Assembly: GCA_015232395.1 (NCBI GenBank)
Contig: JADFZT010000003.1
Span: 62,001 to 126,000, forward strand
DNA: 64,000 nucleotides
Reading direction: 5' to 3'
Origin: Magnetococcales bacterium
GTDB taxonomy: Bacteria > Pseudomonadota > Magnetococcia > Magnetococcales > JADFZT01
The notes under the pieces were generated by a model. It saw only the letters and a program-made list of their open reading frames with translations, was not told the DNA's origin and did not search any database. This document shows positions 8,425 to 17,577 of the stretch, one piece after another (within the stretch, counting starts at the first letter, position 1; every line of letters starts with the position of its first letter). Position numbers and translations under genes: made by a program.

Positions 8425-10614
8425 ATGAAAACCATCGGCAATCTCGGAATCCGAACCAAACTCGCTCTCATGCTGACCCTGCCGGTCTTAAGCCTTCTTT
8501 ATTATGCAGGCTCCGGCTATCAGCAGCAAAAAAGCCTGATGTCGGAATTGGAACGCCTGGACCGGCTCTCGGTCTTTTCGGTTCAGGTGGGGGTGTTTGT
8601 CCACGAAATGCAAAAAGAGCGGGGCCGCACATCCCTCTATCTGGCTGCTCAGGGTAAAAAATATGCCACTCCCCTGGCCGACCAGCGCCAAGCCACCGAT
8701 GATAAAAAAGCCCCCCTTGCAGCCTCCCTGGGCACCTTTTTGGGGCAACTGGACGGGGATGACCTGGAGGGAGTGGGCCGCACCATCCATAACCAACTGG
8801 ATGGACTCAAACAGCTGCGAGATCGAGTAGACCAGGTGGCCATTCCCGCCCGGGAGGCCCTCTCCTACTATACCACCACCAATGCCCGCCTGCTGGATCT
8901 GGTGGAAAAGGTCTCCAGCTCCATCACCCGGGCCGGTGTCGGCAATCATCTGATCAGCTATCTCATGCTGCTCAGAGGAAAAGATCTTCTGGGGCTGGAG
9001 CGGGCCGAAACCGGCAAGGTGCTCCATATGGGTGAAGCCACCCGGCAGGATGCGGTCCGCCTGACGGAACTGAACGCCTCCAAGAAGATCTATCTCAATC
9101 TTTATCTAAGCCATGCCGACACCACGAGCCGGGAATTTTATACCACGGTCATGGCTGCCGACTGTGTCACCCAGGTGGAGGAGATTCAAACAAACCTGCT
9201 GGGTGACCACACAGCTGCCTTCCCCAAAGCCACCGCTTCCCAATGGTTTGATCTCATCACCTGCAAAATCGATCACCTGAAACAGGTGGAAGATCAGCTG
9301 GTGTCGGACATCAAAAGCCATATCAGCGATTTGATGGCCTCAACCCGGTATAATTTCATGTTCTTCATCGCCTTGAATATCGGCGCCATCGGACTCACCC
9401 TGATCCTGGTGCTGACCATCGCCCATCACATCACCTCCCAAACCGGACAGCTGGTACGCACCATGGGACGCTTTGCCGAAGGGGCGTTGAGCGAACGCAT
9501 GGGAGGGGCCTTTCGGGATGAGATCGGTCGCATTGGGCTGTCGTTCAACAAGATGGCCAATCGGATCGAGATCAACACCGAAGAGGAAAAAAAACGCGCC
9601 CTGGAAGATCGGGAAGAGGCCCGGCGTTTTCGGGAACGGGTGGATCTGTTGCGCCAAACCATCGCTCGGGTCGCGACGGGTGACCTCAGCCAACGCACCC
9701 CGGCCCAGGGGGATGACGAACTCTCCCAGCTGGGGCAAAATCTGAACGCCATGATCGAAAGCCTGGCCCAGATGGCCCGCCAGACCGAAGAGGTCACCCA
9801 GGCGCTGGCCACCACCCTGGAAGAGGTCCAAGGCTCGGCCCGGGCGCAATCTTCCGGCGCCTCGGAGCAGGCCGCAGCGGTCAACGAAACCACCACCACC
9901 CTGGAGGAGATCCGCGCCACCTCCACCCAGACCCTGGAAAAGGCCCAAACCCTGGGCCGCATGGCTGATCGCACCCGCACCGAAGGCGAACAGGGCCATC
10001 TGGCGGTAGAGGAGAGTCTGGCCTCCATGCGGGAAATTCGCGCCAAGGTGGAGGTAATCGCCCAAAACATTCTCGACCTTTCAGAGCAGACCCTGCGCAT
10101 CGGCGAAATCACCTCCTCGGTCAACAACCTGGCCCAGCAATCCAAAATGCTCGCCTTGAACGCCGCCATCGAAGCAGCCAAAGCGGGAGAGGCGGGCAAG
10201 GGATTTGGGGTGGTGGCTGAAGAGGTCAAAAATCTGGCCGAGCAATCCCAGCAGTTTACCACCCAGGTGCACCGGATTTTGGAAGAGATCCGCCACGCCA
10301 CCGACAAGGCGGTGATGGCTACTGAAGAGGGCTCCAAGGAGGTGGATCAGGGGGTGATCCGCATGGAGCAGACCGGCACCTCGGTGCGCAGCTTGTCGGA
10401 GGTGATTCGGGAGACCGCCATGGCTGGCCAGCAGATCGTCGCAGCGGTGCGCCAGGAGGCCACCGGCATCGACCAGATCTCTACCGCCATGACCGAAATC
10501 AACAAGGTGACCCAACAGTTTGTCTCGGCGACCCAGCAGGCGGTGCAGGCGACCACTGATCTGGGCAACCTGTCCGGCAAGCTCAAGGAATCCATCCGCT
10601 TCTATAAGGTATAG
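8425..10614 (+). CDS. Methyl-accepting chemotaxis protein with NIT (nitrate/nitrite-sensing) domain
   Basis: A 729-aa receptor from ATG 8425, preferred over the in-frame GTG at 8413 because AAGGTG sits 9 bp upstream. TM1 is at about 8-27. A helical extracytoplasmic domain (about 40-305) contains EMQKERGRTSLYLAAQG, the signature of the NIT domain family that senses nitrate and nitrite. TM2 (about 312-337, FFIALNIGAIGLTLILVL) is followed by HAMP repeats (to about 450) and an MCP hairpin with tip AAIEAAKAGEAGKGFGVVAE. The C-terminus ends KESIRFYKV. It sits 3 bp ahead of cheA. The FNR-like box upstream fits use under low oxygen. The ligand assignment is by family only. Confidence 0.9.
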   Translation: MKTIGNLGIRTKLALMLTLPVLSLLYYAGSGYQQQKSLMSELERLDRLSVFSVQVGVFVHEMQKERGRTSLYLAAQGKKYATPLADQRQATDDKKAPLAASLGTFLGQLDGDDLEGVGRTIHNQLDGLKQLRDRVDQVAIPAREALSYYTTTNARLLDLVEKVSSSITRAGVGNHLISYLMLLRGKDLLGLERAETGKVLHMGEATRQDAVRLTELNASKKIYLNLYLSHADTTSREFYTTVMAADCVTQVEEIQTNLLGDHTAAFPKATASQWFDLITCKIDHLKQVEDQLVSDIKSHISDLMASTRYNFMFFIALNIGAIGLTLILVLTIAHHITSQTGQLVRTMGRFAEGALSERMGGAFRDEIGRIGLSFNKMANRIEINTEEEKKRALEDREEARRFRERVDLLRQTIARVATGDLSQRTPAQGDDELSQLGQNLNAMIESLAQMARQTEEVTQALATTLEEVQGSARAQSSGASEQAAAVNETTTTLEEIRATSTQTLEKAQTLGRMADRTRTEGEQGHLAVEESLASMREIRAKVEVIAQNILDLSEQTLRIGEITSSVNNLAQQSKMLALNAAIEAAKAGEAGKGFGVVAEEVKNLAEQSQQFTTQVHRILEEIRHATDKAVMATEEGSKEVDQGVIRMEQTGTSVRSLSEVIRETAMAGQQIVAAVRQEATGIDQISTAMTEINKVTQQFVSATQQAVQATTDLGNLSGKLKESIRFYKV

Positions 10615-10617
10615 GTC

Positions 10618-13215
10618 ATGTTCAAAGACCTGGACCCCGCCTTGAAGGAAGAGCTGATCAGCGTCTTCCGGATGGAACTGGGCCAACAGATAGATGCCAT
10701 TGCCGATTGTCTGATGAAGCTTGAAAGAGAGCTTCCGGACCCGGATCGCAAAAAGCTTCTGGAAGATATTTTTCGGGCAGCTCATAACGTCAAAGGGGCT
10801 TCCCGGGGAATTGGCCTGGAGCAGGTTGCTGATCTGGCCCACCGTCTGGAGTCCCTCTTCACGGTACTCAAGCGGGCCTCGCTGGCCCCTTCAGGAGAGA
10901 TGGCTGATCTGATATTGGAAACCCTCGACTTTATGAAGGAGACCTTTGAGGGATTTGTTCTGGGACAGGAGGCCTCAGCCGGTAAAGTCCAGGCGTTGGG
11001 GGATCGGATCCACGGCTTGACCCAGTCGATCCAACCGGGTGGCAAGCCTCTCCCAGCGACCACGCGATCCACCCCTGCCCTGCCCCCCGAGCTGATGGCT
11101 ACCCCGGCACCGGTCAGTGGCTCCAAACCCAAAGGTGTTGGAGCACCCCAAGCTGATGGATTGGCACCCTCCCAGGACTCGGCACCCGACCGCAAAGTTC
11201 AGAAGACTCTCTCCCCTTCACCCCCTCGTTCGTTGCCAGACCCCCCTGAAACGCAACCTGAAACCAAAACCGATTCACCCCCCATGGGCATTCGTCGGCA
11301 AAAGCCCCCGATGGCCATGGAGAGGCCCACCAGGGAGGAAGCCCCACTCCCCAAGCCATCCCAGCCATCCCAAAGCCAAGAGCCCACTGTAACTGTAAAG
11401 CCCCCCAAGCCCCAACCACCCAAGCCGGAAACGATTCCAGCCACCGAAGAGAAAAGCCCCCCGCCCGCCTCAACCCAGGCTGACACGACCAAGGAGCGTC
11501 GCAAATCGAGTCAAGGGGAGGTGTTGCAGGTACCGGTAGAGCGCATGGAACGACTGGGGGCCTGGGCGGAAGAGTTGCATGTAAGCCTGGTGGATATGGA
11601 ACTCCATGGCCGGGCGACCCGCTCGATTCTGGATCTTTCTGAAAATTTGGGACGCGCCATCGAATCCGGTGGGACGCCATCGGTCAAAACCCTCGACATT
11701 CTGGGAGAGCTGCGCCGCGCTTCAGCCCATCTCCAGCAGGATTTGCTCGCCACCACCCGGCAGTTGCAAGTGCTCACCCACTCCATGCAGCACGACATCC
11801 GCCAGCTGCGTCTGGTGCGGGTGGCGACCCTCACCCGTCCTCTGGTGCGCTCGGTTCGGGATCTGGCCCGGGAGTTGAAGAAAAAAGTCGCCTTTACCAT
11901 CAGCGGTGATGACAACGAAATCGACCGCTCCATTCTGGGCCGCATCCGCAGCCCCCTGACCCACCTCCTCAACAACGCCCTGGATCACGGTCTGGAACCC
12001 CCGGACCAAAGGTTGGCCGCAGGCAAGCCGGAAGAGGGACGCCTCACCATTGACATCACCCGGGAAGGGAGTCGAATCCTCATCCGGATTCAGGATGATG
12101 GCAGAGGACTCGACCCGGAGTGGATCGCCCGACAGGCTGTCAAGAAGGGGCTCCTCACCCGGGAGGAGGTTGAGCGGCTGGACCGACAAAAAATTTTGGA
12201 GTTGGTTTTTCGTCCGGGGTTTTCCAGCCGGGAGATCGTCACGGCCATTTCGGGGCGGGGGGTTGGGCTCGATGTGGTGCGCTCCAACATGCACGCCATC
12301 AATGGCCGGGCCACCCTCCTGAGTAAAAAAGGTCAGGGCACCACCATCACCCTGGAGCTGCCCCTCACCCTGGCTACGGAGCGGGGACTGCTGGTCCACA
12401 CCGGGGGACAGCTGTTCGCCATCCCCACCCTCTCGGTGGAACGCATTATCGAGTTGACCCCTGAGCGGATTGTGCGGGTGGAAAACAACGATGCCATCCT
12501 TCTCGACGACCATCCCGTCCCCCTGGCCGCCCTTTCTGATATTTTAAGATTAAAAAAATCGACACAACCCCCTACCAATCCTGACAAAACCATCAAAGTG
12601 GTGGTGGTGGCCCAGGAGTGGCATATGGCAGCACTCATCGTTGATGAAGTGGAAGGGGAGCGGGAAATCGTCGTCAAAAAACTCCAACCCCCCCTCCATC
12701 GGGTGGAAAACGTCTCCGGGGGAGCGGTGACCGGTACCGGCCAGGTGGTGATTGTCCTCGACCCCCGGGATCTGGTGGAGTCAGCCCCACGCCTCAAAAA
12801 CGATATGAGCTGGACCCCCAAAGAGTCGGAAACCGCTGAAAAGCCAATCCCCCATATCCTGGTGGTGGACGACTCCATCACCACCCGCACTCTGGAAAAA
12901 TCGATTCTGCAAAATGCCGGCTACCAGGTAAGCGTGGCGACCGATGGTGAAGAGGCGTGGGAAATTCTCAAAACCCGCTCCTTCGACCTGGTGGTCACCG
13001 ATGTCGAGATGCCCATCACCAATGGTATTGTCCTCACCGGACGCATCAAGCAGAGCGACACCCACCAGGAGACCCCGGTGATTATCGTCTCCTCACTGGG
13101 ACGGGACGAAGACAAGGAGCGGGGCATCGAGGTGGGAGCGGATGCCTATATCGTCAAAAACCAGTTCGAAACCCGGGCGCTGCTGGAGGTGGTGGAACAG
13201 CTGCTATTATATTGA
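10618..13215 (+). CDS. CheA-REC hybrid histidine kinase (WspE-like)
   Basis: An 865-aa chemotaxis kinase. The HPt domain (about 1-120) carries phospho-acceptor H56 in RAAHNVKGASRG. A Pro/Lys-rich linker (about 140-300) replaces the P2 domain. A helical dimer segment (about 305-430) leads to the HATPase with LTHLLNNALDHGLE, DDGRGLD and SGRGVGLDVV. A CheW-like domain (about 600-730) and a C-terminal receiver (about 742-865, VVTDVEMPITNG) follow. This HPt-kinase-CheW-REC order is that of WspE and FrzE-type kinases, where the fused receiver acts as a phosphate sink or CheY substitute. It begins 3 bp after the NIT receptor gene. No separate CheY gene follows. Confidence 0.94.
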   Translation: MFKDLDPALKEELISVFRMELGQQIDAIADCLMKLERELPDPDRKKLLEDIFRAAHNVKGASRGIGLEQVADLAHRLESLFTVLKRASLAPSGEMADLILETLDFMKETFEGFVLGQEASAGKVQALGDRIHGLTQSIQPGGKPLPATTRSTPALPPELMATPAPVSGSKPKGVGAPQADGLAPSQDSAPDRKVQKTLSPSPPRSLPDPPETQPETKTDSPPMGIRRQKPPMAMERPTREEAPLPKPSQPSQSQEPTVTVKPPKPQPPKPETIPATEEKSPPPASTQADTTKERRKSSQGEVLQVPVERMERLGAWAEELHVSLVDMELHGRATRSILDLSENLGRAIESGGTPSVKTLDILGELRRASAHLQQDLLATTRQLQVLTHSMQHDIRQLRLVRVATLTRPLVRSVRDLARELKKKVAFTISGDDNEIDRSILGRIRSPLTHLLNNALDHGLEPPDQRLAAGKPEEGRLTIDITREGSRILIRIQDDGRGLDPEWIARQAVKKGLLTREEVERLDRQKILELVFRPGFSSREIVTAISGRGVGLDVVRSNMHAINGRATLLSKKGQGTTITLELPLTLATERGLLVHTGGQLFAIPTLSVERIIELTPERIVRVENNDAILLDDHPVPLAALSDILRLKKSTQPPTNPDKTIKVVVVAQEWHMAALIVDEVEGEREIVVKKLQPPLHRVENVSGGAVTGTGQVVIVLDPRDLVESAPRLKNDMSWTPKESETAEKPIPHILVVDDSITTRTLEKSILQNAGYQVSVATDGEEAWEILKTRSFDLVVTDVEMPITNGIVLTGRIKQSDTHQETPVIIVSSLGRDEDKERGIEVGADAYIVKNQFETRALLEVVEQLLLY

Positions 13216-13365
13216 ACCAGAGAGTAAAGTCCCCCTGTATATCAATAAAACCTTCTCCCCTCCCAGACACCCTTTCCCCTGAAAACGGGCAAGATGGATA
13301 CCCGGGATGGTGGACATGGTGTGCCCCAAAGAGCGATTGTAATCCAACGGGGATAAGATAAAATC

Positions 13366-13439
13366 CATCAAAATTGCCAAGACGACACCCATCAACAATC
13401 GAAACAATATCCATCAAGGTTTAATATGACTTTCATCAA
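13366..13439 (+). repeat. Four CATCAA direct repeats spaced 22-24 bp
   Basis: In the 248-bp gap before cheB, CATCAA occurs at 13366, 13390, 13412 and 13434, so the sites recur about every two helical turns on one DNA face. Three of the four are preceded by C or CC. They could be iterated operator sites for cheB, or chance in an AT-rich leader. Confidence 0.4.
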
Positions 13440-13463
13440 AAAGACAGATTTCCCAATCCGCTC

Positions 13464-14534
13464 ATGATTCGCATTTTGATCGTTGAGGATTCCCAGGTGG
13501 TGGCTCTGCTGCTCAAGGCGCTCCTTGAGCAGGAAGTGGATATAACGGTGGTGGGACACGCCAAAAATGGCCAGGAAGCGGTGGAGATGGTCAAAACCCT
13601 GCGCCCCGACCTGATCACCCTGGACATCCGTATGCCGATCATGGATGGCTTCGAGGCGACCCGGCTGATCATGTCCACCCGCCCCACCCCCATCGTGGTG
13701 GTCTCTTCCAGCGTTGATGACGAAGAACTCAGCATCACCTTCCGGGCCATTGAGGAGGGGGCGCTGGCGGTGATTGAAAAACCCCGGGGGATGCACCATC
13801 CCGATTTTAACGCCATTCGCAGCCATCTCATCGACACCATCCGGGCGATGTCCGAGATCAAGCTCGTGCGCCGTTATCTCCACCGTCGGCCAACCTCTCC
13901 CACACCTCCCGCCATCACGCCGCCACATGTGGCTCCCCATCCGTTTGCCCCCCCCATCAGCGGATTTTTTAAAATGGTCGCCCTGGCCTGTTCCACCGGA
14001 GGCCCCCAGGCGCTGCACCACATTTTTTCCAATCTGCCGGGGGATTTGCCCTTTCCGGTTTTGGTGGTACAGCACATTTCTCCAGGATTTGTCGGAGGGC
14101 TCTGTTCCTGGTTGGATGGCGCTTCCCAACTTCGGGTCAAACTGGCCGAAGAGGGGGAGGTTCCCCTTCCCGGCACGGTCCTGATCGCCCCGGACAGCTA
14201 CCACATGGTCTTGAAACGGGATCTTTCCGGCCTCTCCATCGCGCTCAACGCCACCCCACCGGTCAACGGCTTCCGTCCCTCGGCAAGCCCTCTTTTTCGA
14301 TCCTTGGCCGAACATCTCCCGGGTCAAAGCGTCGGTGGTATTCTCACCGGCATGGGCCACGATGGGGCCGAAGGGCTCCTCGCCATGCACCGGGCGGGAT
14401 GCCACACCTTCGCTGAAGATGAAAAAAGTGCCATTGTCTATGGCATGCCCGCTGAAGCCCTGGCCATCGGTGCGACTAAGACCGCTCTCCCTCTGGAGAG
14501 CATCGCTTCCCACCTGGAGTCCTTGATCAAATGA
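13464..14534 (+). CDS. cheB: CheB protein-glutamate methylesterase/deamidase
   Basis: A 356-aa two-domain CheB. The receiver (about 1-120) has acceptor D54 (LITLDIRMPIMDG). After a Pro-rich linker the methylesterase domain (about 168-350) has the nucleophile S177 in ALACSTGGPQAL, the catalytic His in VVQHISPGF and the Asp in TGMGHDGAEG. It removes methyl groups added to receptors by CheR and is activated by CheA phosphorylation. It ends in a 4-bp ATGA overlap with the next small gene. The start ATG has no strong ribosome-binding site. It corresponds to wspF in order. Confidence 0.94.
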   Translation: MIRILIVEDSQVVALLLKALLEQEVDITVVGHAKNGQEAVEMVKTLRPDLITLDIRMPIMDGFEATRLIMSTRPTPIVVVSSSVDDEELSITFRAIEEGALAVIEKPRGMHHPDFNAIRSHLIDTIRAMSEIKLVRRYLHRRPTSPTPPAITPPHVAPHPFAPPISGFFKMVALACSTGGPQALHHIFSNLPGDLPFPVLVVQHISPGFVGGLCSWLDGASQLRVKLAEEGEVPLPGTVLIAPDSYHMVLKRDLSGLSIALNATPPVNGFRPSASPLFRSLAEHLPGQSVGGILTGMGHDGAEGLLAMHRAGCHTFAEDEKSAIVYGMPAEALAIGATKTALPLESIASHLESLIK

Positions 14535-14959
14535 CCCACGCCAAGCCCCCCGACAACCCCATGGCCGAACAGCTCCCTGACCTTCTGGAAGCCATGAAGA
14601 GGGAGTGCCGGGAACGGATGAAACGGGCGGAGGAAGCCCTTGCTCTGTGCCCAGCGGAACTCTCCGTTGAAACCTGCTGCAACCGCGTACATCAGGAGTT
14701 TGACAGCCTCCACGGCGCTGCCCGGGCTGCCAATCTCCAGGGCGTTGAAGGATTTTCCCGCCTGGTGGCCCAGGTGGCCCGAAATACCCGCAAGCGTGGG
14801 GAGCAATCGGATCTTGATCCACACATTCGTGACCTTCTTGAAGCCGCCATACAACTCACCAGCCGCTGTTTTGAGGGGGCTGATCCCGGTTCCATAGAAG
14901 AACAAAAGGATGTGCGCCACCTGACCCACCGTATGAAAAGCCTGCTGGCCCCCCTGTGA
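14531..14959 (+). CDS. Small helical protein, degenerate HPt-like domain
   Basis: A 142-aa, all-helical, soluble protein, translationally coupled to cheB. Residues about 45-95 (EFDSLHGAARAANLQGVEG) line up with the HPt motif of the CheAs in this window (AAHNVKGASRG and EAHSLKGSARM). The phospho-histidine position is D58 and the usual Lys is H61. The Gly-Ala-Ala helix breaker and downstream hydrophobic spacing are kept. I infer a non-phosphorylatable HPt scaffold that might dock receivers of CheB or of the next protein. There is no transmembrane segment. The family is not otherwise recognised, and an unrelated four-helix protein is possible. Confidence 0.6.
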   Translation: MTHAKPPDNPMAEQLPDLLEAMKRECRERMKRAEEALALCPAELSVETCCNRVHQEFDSLHGAARAANLQGVEGFSRLVAQVARNTRKRGEQSDLDPHIRDLLEAAIQLTSRCFEGADPGSIEEQKDVRHLTHRMKSLLAPL

Positions 14960-15216
14960 AATCAGGGTGTGGTCGAAAAAAATTCCCGCAAATTCCGGGA
15001 TGACCCCAATCTCTCTTTCCCTTTCGCGCCATTTTCAACAACCCCTCTGATATCCCTCCTAAAAAGGCCATTGACCACCTTGGCCCAAGGTACCTCTGAC
15101 CCCCTTTTCTCCCCCCTCTTTCGGCATCGCTCTCCACTTCAACCCTTGACCCCCCAGCCACTTTGGCGGAAAAAAGTTCCTATCAAATCAATTTTTTTAA
15201 AAAAACAGGCCACCAC

Positions 15217-16971
15217 ATGTCCCATATCAATACCCTTCTGATTACCGATTCATCCATGATCAACCGCATCATCCAATCGGCTCTGGAAGAGCGTTTCCAG
15301 AGTACGGTCCTTGATTCCAGTGCGGAGGGCTTTATTGAGGCGATTGCGGCCCAAAAGCCGGACCTGGTTTTTTTACGGACCCAGCTTAAGGAAGCCAACG
15401 GACTGGAGGTGTGCGACCGCATTAAAAACCACCCGGATCTTACGGATACCAGGGTGGTGTTTCTCTCCACCGACGCCAAGGTTCGGGAACAGGCCATTCA
15501 CCACCGGGCCGACCGCTTTTTGACCATCCCCTTTGTACCCAAAGCGGTCAAACAGGTGAGCGGTGCGCTCTATCCGCCTCAAAAAACAGTCCTGTTTGTG
15601 GATGACAACGACCTGCCCCATAAGATTATCGTCCCCCCCCTGCAGGAAGAGGGTTTCCGGGTGATCGAAGCGTGGGATGGGCGGGAAGCCCTGGACATGG
15701 TGGATGAAAACCAGGTGGACCTGATTCTTTCAGACATGGAAATGCCCGCCATGAACGGCATCCAGCTCTGTCAATCCATCCGCAAATCCCTGGCCCAGGA
15801 TATTCCCTTCGTACTCCTGACTTCCAACGCCGGAGAGCAGCACATCCAGGAAGCGATGGAGATGGGGGTGGATGAATATTTGACCAAGCCCATTGTCGTG
15901 CCGGAAATCATCTCCCGGATCAAACGCCTGACCGAAATTGACAAACATCGAGGCCGACCTGAACGCATTCTGGTGGTGGAAGACAATGCCGAGGACCGGG
16001 GGGCTGTTGCCAAGCCTCTCAGAGCCCAGGGATTTGATGTGGAAGAGGCTGAAAATGGCTTGGTCGCCTTCGGCCTGCTCAATGCCAGGCCCTTCAGCCT
16101 GGTGGTCACCGCCTTCACCATGCCCCACATGGATGGTTTGGAGCTGGCTCTCAAAATCCGCAAGCATCCAAGCCCCAACCTGCGCAAACTCCCCATCATT
16201 TTTGCCACCAAGCGCAACACCCAGGCCGATATGGTGCAGGTAAAATCGGTGGGTATTCAATCGTTCCTGGCCAAGCCTTTCTCTGGTGACCGGATTGCCG
16301 CCGAGGTAGAGCGGGTGCTCTCGGAAGAGCGCCTGGAATCAAGCCGCAATGAGATGCGCCACTACTGGACCGAAGATGTCATTCGCCAGGTGGAAAGCGC
16401 TGATGCCCTGAGCCAAGTGGTGGCTGAAGATCAATTCCGCACCATTCTCTACTGTACGATTCACAACTTTCCAGCCCTGTGTGAAGAGACCACCTCCGAG
16501 GAGCAGGTGACCCTGCTCAATCATTTTCTGGATGCCTGTAGCGATGTCCTCGACCAACACGACATCATCATTCAAGCCACTTGTGCGGGGGATTCGTTGA
16601 TGGGTTCTGCTGGTCGTCAGGAGACCGGAGCCTTAAGGGCGGTACAGGCCGGCTTGGCCATCTTGGCCAAGCAAGCGGAACTCAGCAAATATGCCGGTCG
16701 TGAAGTCACCTTGCGGGTGGGTGTCCACTCCGGACATGTGGTGGCCGGACATCTGGGCGGTAAACGCCATGGGCGCAGCTTGGCGCTGATCGGCAAAAAC
16801 ATGGAGATCGCCCGCTGTGTGGCCCGGGCTGATTCTGGCAAAGGACTCTCCATCAGCCACAAAACCCTGGAGATGATCCGGGACAAGGTTGGGGTGGGAG
16901 CCTCCCAAAGCGTGCCGATTGCGAGCCTCAATCAAGCCATCGACATTCATCAGGTGACCGGCCTAAAATAA
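15217..16971 (+). CDS. Triple-receiver protein with degenerate class III nucleotide-cyclase domain
   Basis: A 584-aa protein from ATG 15217; a TTG 54 bp upstream is also in frame but less likely. REC1 (about 4-120) has R54 at the acceptor position (LVFLRTQL). REC2 (about 126-240) keeps D173 (LILSDMEMPAMNG). REC3 (about 248-370) has A299 (LVVTAFTMPHMDG). The C-terminal 405-584 resembles adenylate/guanylate cyclases: YCTIHNF where FxDIxGF is expected (T414 replaces the first metal Asp), then AGDSLMG with D459, then GVHSGHVVAGHLGG, but EIARCVA in place of the VNxAARL motif. Cyclase activity is therefore doubtful. It fills the WspR output position, with a cNMP-binding gene 114 bp downstream. Confidence 0.85.
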   Translation: MSHINTLLITDSSMINRIIQSALEERFQSTVLDSSAEGFIEAIAAQKPDLVFLRTQLKEANGLEVCDRIKNHPDLTDTRVVFLSTDAKVREQAIHHRADRFLTIPFVPKAVKQVSGALYPPQKTVLFVDDNDLPHKIIVPPLQEEGFRVIEAWDGREALDMVDENQVDLILSDMEMPAMNGIQLCQSIRKSLAQDIPFVLLTSNAGEQHIQEAMEMGVDEYLTKPIVVPEIISRIKRLTEIDKHRGRPERILVVEDNAEDRGAVAKPLRAQGFDVEEAENGLVAFGLLNARPFSLVVTAFTMPHMDGLELALKIRKHPSPNLRKLPIIFATKRNTQADMVQVKSVGIQSFLAKPFSGDRIAAEVERVLSEERLESSRNEMRHYWTEDVIRQVESADALSQVVAEDQFRTILYCTIHNFPALCEETTSEEQVTLLNHFLDACSDVLDQHDIIIQATCAGDSLMGSAGRQETGALRAVQAGLAILAKQAELSKYAGREVTLRVGVHSGHVVAGHLGGKRHGRSLALIGKNMEIARCVARADSGKGLSISHKTLEMIRDKVGVGASQSVPIASLNQAIDIHQVTGLK

Positions 16972-17085
16972 AATTATCCAGCCTTTTTCCGGACAGATGG
17001 AATCCTTCCCGTGCCTTTATGGTTAGGATTCGGAAACCACCAACAGGCCGACTGAAACGACAAACCGGGGAAGGGGGAGAGTTTC

Positions 17086-17577
17086 ATGGTCATTCTGGAA
17101 CTGCTGGAACAAATCCCATTTTTCTGGGATATGACCGAAGAGGAAAAAAAGCTCATTCTGAAAGATGACAGCTTTTTTTCCGTGTATCAGCCCGGTGATT
17201 ATATCATCAAGGAAGGGCCGGAAGAGACCTACCCCCTCTATGTGATGGTCACCGGGGATGTCAAAGTCACCAAAAACTGCGCTGAGGGGGAAAAGGAGCT
17301 GATACAGCTCACCGCTGGAGCCGTGATTGGTGAGATGTCCTTTCTGGTCTCCCGCCCCCGGGCCACCAACGTCATAGCGATCAACCAGGTAACGGTTTTT
17401 CGTATCGACGACAAAACCCTGGTCAAAATGCCCTGTGACACCCAGATCAAAATCAAAGACAAACTGATAGAAATCCTGATCAAGCGTCTGGATGACATGA
17501 ACACCAACCAGGCCCGAGCGGATATGGCCAACCAGGTGCTCACCAAGGCGTTGCGGGAGGCCCAATCCGGCCCATAG
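17086..17577 (+). CDS. Stand-alone cyclic-nucleotide-binding domain protein
   Basis: A 163-aa Crp-like cNMP-binding beta-roll (about residues 5-130). The phosphate-binding cassette reads GEMSFLVSRPRAT, with E83 and R92 in the positions that bind the ribose and phosphate of cAMP or cGMP in CRP. A C-terminal helix follows, but there is no helix-turn-helix, so it is not a transcription factor. It lies 114 bp after the cyclase-like gene on the same strand, which suggests a signalling pair. Whether it binds a nucleotide or has become a structural partner cannot be read from sequence. A GGGGAAGGGGGAGAG ribosome-binding region precedes ATG 17086. Confidence 0.88.
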   Translation: MVILELLEQIPFFWDMTEEEKKLILKDDSFFSVYQPGDYIIKEGPEETYPLYVMVTGDVKVTKNCAEGEKELIQLTAGAVIGEMSFLVSRPRATNVIAINQVTVFRIDDKTLVKMPCDTQIKIKDKLIEILIKRLDDMNTNQARADMANQVLTKALREAQSGP

